Part shown: positions 1 to 4,880 of the stretch, one piece after another
Layout of the letters: each line of letters opens with the position of its first letter
How positions within the stretch are numbered: the stretch's first letter is position 1
Source: CAZDHT01 sp964505325
GTDB taxonomy: Bacteria; Planctomycetota; PUPC01
Assembly (NCBI GenBank): GCA_964505325.1
Contig: CAZDHT010000184.1
Location: 1-11,153 of the forward strand
Length of the DNA stretch: 11,153 nt
Direction: 5' to 3'
Notes under the pieces: model-generated
What the model was told of the DNA's origin: nothing
Seen by the model: the letters and a program-made list of their open reading frames with translations, nothing else
The model's database searches: none
Program-made: the position numbers and the translations under genes

Positions 1-62
1 CATAAGCTACATCGTCACGAACCCGCGGGGGGCGTGCCATCGAGGACAGCGCACGCAAGTTT

Positions 63-1163
63 CTGGCGGACCGGTCGCGCCTGATCGATGCCTCGGGCAT
101 CCGGAAGGTATTCGACTTGGCCGCCACCCTGAAAGACCCGGTGGACCTGAGCATCGGGCAGCCGCACCACGACGTGCCCAACGCCGTCAAGGAAAGCGCC
201 ATCCGCGCCATTCGCGAGGGAAAGAACCGTTACACCCCCACTGAGGGTCATCCCGATCTGGTCGCGGCGCTGACCGAGCGAATCGCCAAGACCACCTCGA
301 CCGATGGCAAGAAGCTGTTCGTCACGTCCGGTGTCTCCGGCGGGTTGTTCCTCGCTTTTGCTACGCTCGTCAACCCGGGCGACGAGGTGCTGATGGGCGA
401 CCCCTACTTCGTCATCTACCAGCAGGTCGTCGCGTTCCTGGGCGGCGTGGCGGTCCCGGTCGACACCTACCCCGACTTCCGCCTGACCGCAGAACGCATC
501 GAGCCGTTGGTTACCGAACGGGCCAAGATGATCATCGTCGCCAGCCCGTGCAATCCGACCGGCGTCGTCTCGACGGAGAATGAGCTCCGCGAGATCGCCG
601 AGCTTGCGCGCAAACACGACCTCCTCGTCCTGAGCGACGAGATATACGGAGTGTTCAGCTATGACGGGCCCGCGCCCGGCATGGCGCCAATCTACGAGAA
701 GACGCTGCTGCTCTCCGGCTTCTCCAAGTCCCACGCCGCGCCCGGCTGGCGGATCGGCTATGCGTTCGGGCCGACGGGCATCATCGACGAGATGGCCAAG
801 CTGCAGCAATATACGTTCGTGTGCGCGCCTGCCCCCGCCCAGGCGGCGATGCTAGAGAACCTGGACCTCGACACCGCCGCGATCACCGACGCCTACCGCC
901 GCAAACGCGACCTGATCTGCGAAGGACTGGCGGAGAAATACGAACTTGTTCGCCCCGGCGGGGCGTTTTATGTGTTCCCCAAGACGCCCTGGGGCACCGA
1001 CGTCGAGTTCGTCGAGGGAGCGATCCGTAACAACGTCCTCATCATCCCCGGCAGCATCTTCAGCCGCCGCGGCACGCACTTCAGGGTTTCCTACGCCACC
1101 GACGACGAGACCATCTGCCGGGGCATCGAGATCCTGAACCGCGTGGCCGATCTCGGGAAGTAG
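63..1163 (+). CDS. PLP-dependent class I/II aminotransferase (aspartate/aromatic aminotransferase-like)
   Basis: Fold-type I aminotransferase that transfers an amino group between an amino acid and a 2-oxo acid in the cytoplasm; the exact substrate cannot be read from the sequence. Numbered from the CTG at 63 (366 aa), the family motifs are all present: NPTG with Asn164, the SDEIY segment with Asp192 and Tyr195 for the cofactor ring, the Schiff-base lysine Lys222 in SGFSKSHAAPGWRIGY, and the carboxylate-binding Arg341 in HFRVSYA. Start: the segment DRSRLIDASGIRKVFDLA before residue 20 looks like the conserved N-terminus of this family, yet there is no in-frame ATG, GTG or TTG between the TAA at 3-5 and the TTG at 117. 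That TTG has a GGAAGG 8 bases upstream and is the conventional alternative (348 aa). I chose CTG 63 so as to keep the conserved segment; an indel in the left edge is also possible. It has no visible functional link to the downstream flagellar genes. Confidence 0.9.
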   Translation: MADRSRLIDASGIRKVFDLAATLKDPVDLSIGQPHHDVPNAVKESAIRAIREGKNRYTPTEGHPDLVAALTERIAKTTSTDGKKLFVTSGVSGGLFLAFATLVNPGDEVLMGDPYFVIYQQVVAFLGGVAVPVDTYPDFRLTAERIEPLVTERAKMIIVASPCNPTGVVSTENELREIAELARKHDLLVLSDEIYGVFSYDGPAPGMAPIYEKTLLLSGFSKSHAAPGWRIGYAFGPTGIIDEMAKLQQYTFVCAPAPAQAAMLENLDLDTAAITDAYRRKRDLICEGLAEKYELVRPGGAFYVFPKTPWGTDVEFVEGAIRNNVLIIPGSIFSRRGTHFRVSYATDDETICRGIEILNRVADLGK

Positions 1164-1243
1164 CCCAGGCCACCCGATGGCCACCTGACAGGCCCTGCGC
1201 TTGACACTTCCTACCAAATTTGTAGCTCTCGTCCGCTCCAGTG

Positions 1244-1266
1244 CAGCGTCGCTATAAGCGACGCTG
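1244..1266 (+). terminator. Hairpin, possible terminator of the aminotransferase gene
   Basis: CAGCGTCGCT at 1244-1253 and AGCGACGCTG at 1257-1266 form a perfect 10-bp stem with a 3-base loop (ATA), 80 bases after the aminotransferase stop. It is not followed by a T-run (the next bases are TTAGCGGGGG), so it is not a textbook intrinsic terminator on either strand. An operator or an RNA-stabilising hairpin is equally possible. Confidence 0.4.
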
Positions 1267-1362
1267 TTAGCGGGGGTTAAGTCCAATCTCATGCTGGCGG
1301 AGGCTGCTTCTCTACAGCCACCGTCGAGGCCGCCCCGGCAGCCCCATCGTCCTCGCCCCAAA

Positions 1363-1399
1363 AACGTGATTCTCTAACATCCTGAGTTCTAACGTGTTA
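1363..1399. promoter_or_regulatory. Possible upstream activator site (short repeats)
   Basis: AACGTG occurs at 1363-1368 and 1391-1396, TCTAAC at 1373-1378 and 1388-1393, and TAACA (1375-1379) is mirrored by TGTTA (1395-1399). This cluster lies roughly 70-105 bases upstream of the predicted start site of the sigma-54 promoter, where enhancer-binding proteins often bind. The arms are short and could occur by chance. Confidence 0.25.
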
Positions 1400-1440
1400 T
1401 GCCCTCGGCGCCGCGCCCGCGCACAGCCAAGTTCCAGCTC

Positions 1441-1456
1441 CGGCACGGCGATTGCT
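1441..1456 (+). promoter_or_regulatory. Sigma-54 (RpoN) -24/-12 promoter of the flagellar regulatory operon
   Basis: CGGCACGGCGATTGCT matches the sigma-54 consensus TGGCACG-N4-TTGCW at all but the first base. The invariant GG (1442-1443) and GC (1454-1455) are separated by exactly 10 bases. The predicted start of transcription is about 1467, giving a leader of about 55 bases before the ATG at 1522, and the orientation fits the operon. Flagellar middle genes are commonly under sigma-54 control, which fits the genes that follow. Confidence 0.75.
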
Positions 1457-1521
1457 CTAGGACCGGTGCCAAAGGGCCAAGTCGCACGATTGGGACGAAA
1501 GCAACTCAGAGGGGAATTGTT

Positions 1522-1902
1522 ATGGCGATCAGGGAAAAGGAGAGGGCAGGCGCGGTGGTCCTGAAGCCGGACTCGGACATCACCTGGAGAAATCAGCCCG
1601 AGCTGAAACGGGTGCTCGATCAACTTTCGGCCAACGGACAGAAGCACATCATCATCGACCTGTCCCGCGTGCGGGAGATCTCCGGGTACGGGCTCGGACT
1701 GCTGGCGTCGCGGTGCGGACGGCTCCGCCGGGACCACGGAGACATCCGGCTGGCCAACGCATCGGATCCCATCAAGCGACTGCTTCAGGTCACCGCTCTC
1801 GATGACTTGTTCGAGCAGTTCGACAGCGCCGACAACGCGGTGAGGAGCTTTTCGATCATCGACCGAGGGGTGGATCAATCTGAGGAGGATGAGGAGGAAT
1901 AG
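1522..1902 (+). CDS. STAS-domain protein, anti-sigma factor antagonist-like
   Basis: A 126-aa protein made almost entirely of one STAS domain, the fold of SpoIIAA/RsbV anti-anti-sigma factors that bind and neutralise kinase-type anti-sigma factors. The conserved strand-turn-helix is visible as IIIDLSRVREISGYGLGLL (about residues 43-61), followed by the second strand DIRLANASDPIKRLLQVTALDDLF (74-97). In active antagonists the turn reads DSSG with a phosphorylatable Ser; here it is SGYG (54-57), with Tyr56 at that place. Phosphorylation control by a SpoIIAB/RsbW-type kinase is therefore doubtful. The tail is very acidic (EEDEEE). The ATG at 1522 is chosen for its Shine-Dalgarno AGAGGGG about 7 bases upstream. 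It is the first gene of the operon, 4 bases before the FlgN-like gene. No partner kinase or phosphatase is encoded in the window. Confidence 0.85.
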   Translation: MAIREKERAGAVVLKPDSDITWRNQPELKRVLDQLSANGQKHIIIDLSRVREISGYGLGLLASRCGRLRRDHGDIRLANASDPIKRLLQVTALDDLFEQFDSADNAVRSFSIIDRGVDQSEEDEEE

Positions 1903-1906
1903 CCCC

Positions 1907-2293
1907 ATGCAGCGGCTCAACGGGCGGGAAGTGGTCATGCAATTGATCACTGCGTACGAGGAAGAGGCGGCGCTGTATGCCGGCCTCGAGGAAGCGGCGG
2001 CCGACCAGCGCCATCTGCTGGCGAACGGCCAAGACCCGGAACGCCTGGCGACGCTGGTCGAACGTCAGAGCGACTTGGCCGAGCACATCGGCAAGATCGA
2101 GGCAGGCATCGCGCCGCTTCGCGAATACTGGGAGAAGGTCCGCGACGGCGCCAGAGACACCCGCGTCCGCGCCCTTGCTCGAACGCTCGACCGACTGCTG
2201 GAAGAACTCGTCGAGCGCATCCACGCGATCGTCGAGATCGAGAAGGAGAACTCCCAAGCGCTGCTGACGGTGAGAACAACCAACGGGACCTGA
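1907..2293 (+). CDS. flgN: FlgN-like flagellar export chaperone
   Basis: A 128-aa, highly charged, almost wholly helical protein. FlgN family members are cytoplasmic chaperones that hold the hook-filament junction proteins FlgK and FlgL before export. The layout fits: a first helix with LITAYEEEAALYAGLEEAA (13-31), the QRHLLANGQDPERLATLVERQSDL stretch (35-57) with the typical 'L-x-x-G-D-x-E-x-L' turn, a helix around IEAGIAPLREYW (64-75), and a final long helix (88-120). No catalytic motif or membrane segment is seen. The family has weak sequence conservation, so the call rests on pattern and on neighbours (FliA and FlgM-like downstream). The ATG at 1907 is preferred because GAGGAGG at 1891-1897 sits at proper spacing; the ATG at 1889 has the purine run directly against it. 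It follows the STAS gene by 4 bases and precedes the regulator by 2. Confidence 0.62.
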   Translation: MQRLNGREVVMQLITAYEEEAALYAGLEEAAADQRHLLANGQDPERLATLVERQSDLAEHIGKIEAGIAPLREYWEKVRDGARDTRVRALARTLDRLLEELVERIHAIVEIEKENSQALLTVRTTNGT

Positions 2294-2295
2294 CC

Positions 2296-3741
2296 ATGAA
2301 TGTCGAACGGATACTCATCGCAGATGCCGACGACTCCGCGCTGGACAAACTGGGCAGTCAGCTTGCCGCTCACGGATACGAGGTCTTTCTTGCATCCAGC
2401 GGTGACGAGCTCGTAGACGTGGTTTCCGCCCGGGGATGCGACGTGGCTCTCATCGATCTCGCGCTCCCCGGCAGAGGCGGGCTCGAAGCCGCCCGCACGC
2501 TGATCGCCGTGGTCCCCGGCGCTTCCGTCACGCTGATGGGCGAGCGCTCGGAGATTGGCGACCTTTCCGAGGAGCTTATCGCCTGCCACTACAGCTACCT
2601 CCAGAAGCCGGTTACTCCCGGCCAGGTACTGCTGGCCGTCGAGCAGGCCGCTGAACTCAAGGGACTGCGCGAAGAGAACCGCATGCTCCGAAAGCAGTGG
2701 GAAGAAGACGAGCGGCCCGAGGACCTCGTCTACCGCAGCCCATTGATGATCGACGTGCTGCGCCAAGCGGCCACCGCCGCCGATGCCGACGAGCCGGTGG
2801 CCCTTTACGGCGCGCCCGGCACCGAGAAAGAAATCCTCGCTCTGTACGCCCACCGGTGCAGCCGCCGCGCGGACAAGCCGCTCATCCGGTTCGAGTGCGG
2901 CCGCGCCACCGGGACCAACGAAGAGGCGGAGTTGTTCGGAAGGGAGTACGACGGCTCGAACGGCGCCATCTGGCGTCGCGCCGGGCGCCTTGAACTCGCC
3001 GCCGGCGGCACGCTGTTCATGGACAACATCTCCGAGCTGTCGCCCGGTTGCCAGGCCAAACTGCTCCGGTTCATCGATGAGGGGAAGTTCCTGCGCGCCG
3101 ACGCCGACGGATTCGGCCTGTCGGTGCGGAGGCAGGGACGCCGCCCCACCGCAAATGACGCCGACGTCAGGATCATTTGCGCCTCTTCACAGGCGCTCGA
3201 CGGCATGCACGGCACGCGCGGCCTGCGGGAGGATCTCCTCTTCCGCCTGAACGCGCTCTCGATCAGGATCCCGCCGCTGGCAGAACGTCGCGAGGACATT
3301 CTGCCTCTGGCACAGCGCTTTCTGCGGCGGTTTGCCCTCGAAGCAGCAAAGGACGTCCATGAGATCAGCCCCGGCGCGGCACGACTTCTCGAGCACTACG
3401 ACTGGCCGGGCAACGTGGCGGAGTTGAAAGACACCATCCGAACCGCCGTGATCGGCGCCCGACGGCAGGTGCTGCTCCCCGAAGATCTCCTGCGCGGGCC
3501 CTCGCGCACGGTGGTCTCCGGTGTGATCGGTGGGGTGACCGGGCCGTCGCTCGACGACGCCGAGCGGCAGCTCATTCTGAGGACCCTGCACGAAACGCAC
3601 GGCAACAGGACCAAGGCCGCCCAACGGCTCTGCATCACCGCCAGCACGCTGTGCAACAAGCTGGCCCGGTACCGCGACAGCGGGCTCCTCGGCGTCGGAC
3701 CGCACGTGGCGGAGCAGGGGGTGAAGAAATGCTGGACCTGA
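2296..3741 (+). CDS. NtrC-family response regulator with degenerate AAA+ domain
   Basis: 481 aa with the REC - AAA+ - Fis HTH layout of sigma-54 enhancer-binding proteins (NtrC/FlbD/FleR type). The receiver domain (1-120) looks functional: acidic pocket Asp10, Asp12, Asp13, phospho-acceptor Asp54 in ALIDLALPG, and Lys104 in YLQKP. A coiled linker (about 119-140) leads to the AAA+ core (about 145-400). There the key motifs are changed: Walker A is GAPGTEKE (172-179, Glu177 for Gly, Lys178 kept), the GAFTGA loop is DGSNGA (219-224), Walker B is GGTLFMDNI with Asn244 for the catalytic Glu, and the sensor II motif is WPGNVAEL with Ala375 for Arg. The finger region REDLLFRL (311-318) is kept. About 12 extra residues lie around 268-288. 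The Fis-type HTH (LDDAERQLILRTL...NRTKAAQRL, 419-462) looks intact. Probably a DNA-binding flagellar regulator, but classical sigma-54 activation is doubtful. Its stop overlaps fliA by 13 bases. Confidence 0.9.
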   Translation: MNVERILIADADDSALDKLGSQLAAHGYEVFLASSGDELVDVVSARGCDVALIDLALPGRGGLEAARTLIAVVPGASVTLMGERSEIGDLSEELIACHYSYLQKPVTPGQVLLAVEQAAELKGLREENRMLRKQWEEDERPEDLVYRSPLMIDVLRQAATAADADEPVALYGAPGTEKEILALYAHRCSRRADKPLIRFECGRATGTNEEAELFGREYDGSNGAIWRRAGRLELAAGGTLFMDNISELSPGCQAKLLRFIDEGKFLRADADGFGLSVRRQGRRPTANDADVRIICASSQALDGMHGTRGLREDLLFRLNALSIRIPPLAERREDILPLAQRFLRRFALEAAKDVHEISPGAARLLEHYDWPGNVAELKDTIRTAVIGARRQVLLPEDLLRGPSRTVVSGVIGGVTGPSLDDAERQLILRTLHETHGNRTKAAQRLCITASTLCNKLARYRDSGLLGVGPHVAEQGVKKCWT

Positions 3742-4493
3742 AGGACGTCTGGACGGAGTACAAGGAGACGGGCAGCCCCGAAATCCGCGACCAGATCATC
3801 GTGGACTGCATGCCGCTCGTCAAGTACGTCGTCGGCAAGGTCGCCTCCTCCGCCCCCCGCAACTGTGAGCGCGAAGAGCTGATCCAGTGCGGCATATTCG
3901 GCCTGATCGACGCGATCGAACGGTACGATCCCACCAAGCAGGTCAAGTTCGAAACGTACGCCATCCTGAGGATCCGCGGGGCCGTCATCGACGAACTCCG
4001 CTCGCGCGACTGGGTCCCGCGGTCGAAGCGGAAGATGGCTCGAGAAGTCGCCGCGGTAGCGTGTGAGTTGGAGGCGCGCGACGGCGCCGTGCCGACGGTG
4101 GATGACCTCGCCGAGGCGATGGACGTCTCACGCGAAGAGATGGACGAAACGCTTCAGCAGGTCAGTTTTGTCTCGTTCGTCTCACTGGACGACCCCAAGA
4201 ACGGCGGCAGCGGCGACGGCGGCGACGTAAGGATGCGAGACCTGCTGCGGGACACCACCTCCCGCGGGCCGTCCGCCCGGATCGAGCTCGAGGAAAAAGT
4301 CCGAGCCCTCAGCCGGGCAATCACCGAACTGCCCGAGCAGGAACGCATCGTCATCACGCTGTACTATTACGAAGACATGCGGCTCAAAGACATCGGCAAG
4401 CTCTACGGCGTGTCCGAATCCCGCATCAGCCAGATTCACGGCCGCGCCCTGATCCTCCTCAAGCTCCAAATGGAGCAACTCCTCGGCGAATGA
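3729..4493 (+). CDS. fliA: RNA polymerase sigma factor FliA/WhiG family (sigma-28)
   Basis: 254-aa group 3 sigma factor that directs RNA polymerase to late flagellar and motility promoters. The N-terminus MLDLKDVWTEYKETGSPEIR and region 2 (LVKYVVGKVA, REELIQCGIFGLIDAIERYDPTKQVKFETYAILRIRGAVIDELR, about 30-91) are typical of FliA. Then follow the DWVPRS junction (94-99), region 3 with VPTVDDLAEAMDVSREEM (121-138), a Gly/Asp-rich spacer (158-166), and region 4 with LPEQERIVITLYYYEDMRLKDIGKLYGVSESRISQIHGRAL (201-241). Length matches the family. The ATG at 3729 lies inside the regulator's end (13-base overlap) after a GGGGGTGAAGA purine stretch, so the two are likely translationally coupled. WhiG/SigD-type sporulation or general motility roles are alternatives, but the FlgN-like and FlgM-like neighbours favour a flagellar one. 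Confidence 0.95.
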   Translation: MLDLKDVWTEYKETGSPEIRDQIIVDCMPLVKYVVGKVASSAPRNCEREELIQCGIFGLIDAIERYDPTKQVKFETYAILRIRGAVIDELRSRDWVPRSKRKMAREVAAVACELEARDGAVPTVDDLAEAMDVSREEMDETLQQVSFVSFVSLDDPKNGGSGDGGDVRMRDLLRDTTSRGPSARIELEEKVRALSRAITELPEQERIVITLYYYEDMRLKDIGKLYGVSESRISQIHGRALILLKLQMEQLLGE

Positions 4494-4561
4494 GCGCCGC
4501 TTGCGTTCCCTTCAGTGTCCATTTCTTGTGCCCTCTCACGGATTCCGGCCGCTCAAAGGAC

Positions 4562-4588
4562 TAAAGGCGACCGTCCTCGTGTCGATAA
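4562..4588 (+). promoter_or_regulatory. Sigma-28 (FliA) promoter of the flgM-like gene
   Basis: TAAAGGCG (4562-4569), an 11-base spacer and GTCGATAA (4581-4588) match the sigma-28 consensus TAAAGTTT-N11-GCCGATAA in the TAAA core, the exact spacing and 7 of 8 positions of the -10 element. It sits 52 bases before the ATG of the FlgM-like gene and 68 bases after fliA, so FliA would drive its own antagonist. Confidence 0.75.
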
Positions 4589-4640
4589 CACCAGCGGAAA
4601 GAAGGCCGGACACCGTACGCAGGGCAGGCGGCGAACGACG

Positions 4641-4880
4641 ATGTCAGACACCAAGTTCTGGAATCCCAAGGAGTTACGCGCCTACCTGAAGCTCCTTCGC
4701 GACGCAGAGGACGCCCACGGTGAGAAGATGGACCTCGTCCGCAGGCGGATCGAGAGCGGCTACTACCTGACCGACGAAATTGCCCGCGCGACGGCGCTCA
4801 AGATGCTGGCCCGGGCGCCCGATCTGCGCCCTCCCCCTCCTCGTGAAATGCCCCCAGGTCCGCAGAGGCTCATCGGTTGA
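4641..4880 (+). CDS. flgM: FlgM-like anti-sigma-28 factor
   Basis: A 79-aa cytosolic protein. FlgM binds FliA and blocks it until the hook-basal body is finished, when FlgM is exported. The core EKMDLVRRRIESGYYLTDEIARATALKML (about 28-56) follows the FlgM C-terminal signature 'R-x-E-K-V-x-x-L-R-x-x-I-x-S-G-x-Y-x-x-D-x-x-x-A-x-x-L', which forms the sigma-binding helices. It is shorter than usual FlgM (about 90-100 aa) and has a Pro-rich tail (RPPPPREMPPGPQRLIG, 63-79) not typical of the family. The ATG at 4641 is taken because the predicted sigma-28 promoter lies just upstream; the in-frame ATG at 4515 would put that promoter inside the gene. The Shine-Dalgarno is weak. It directly follows fliA, the natural place for flgM. 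Its last 11 bases overlap the end of the opposite-strand gene. Confidence 0.7.
   Translation: MSDTKFWNPKELRAYLKLLRDAEDAHGEKMDLVRRRIESGYYLTDEIARATALKMLARAPDLRPPPPREMPPGPQRLIG

Larger units (their letters stand above)
1164..1521. other. Intergenic region upstream of the flagellar regulatory operon
   Basis: A 358-base stretch with no convincing gene. It contains a TTGACA at 1201-1206 without a good -10 box at the right distance, a perfect inverted repeat at 1244-1266, short direct and inverted repeats at 1363-1399, and a sigma-54 type promoter at 1441-1456. A Shine-Dalgarno AGAGGGG at 1508-1514 precedes the ATG at 1522. The open frame leading into the STAS gene from 1399 lacks family similarity before 1522 and would contain the promoter, so I treat this part as non-coding. 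Confidence 0.7.

Noticed and set aside
1201..1229. TTGACA as a sigma-70 promoter for the flagellar operon
   Set aside because: No acceptable -10 box 16-18 bases downstream (the sequence there is TAGCTC or similar), and a hairpin follows at once.
1312..1950. Minus-strand open frame (212 aa) across the intergenic region and the STAS gene
   Set aside because: Antisense to a clear STAS gene and its promoter; no family resemblance.
2065..2853. Minus-strand open frame (262 aa) opposite the FlgN-like and regulator genes
   Set aside because: Both + strand genes have clear domains; this frame has none.
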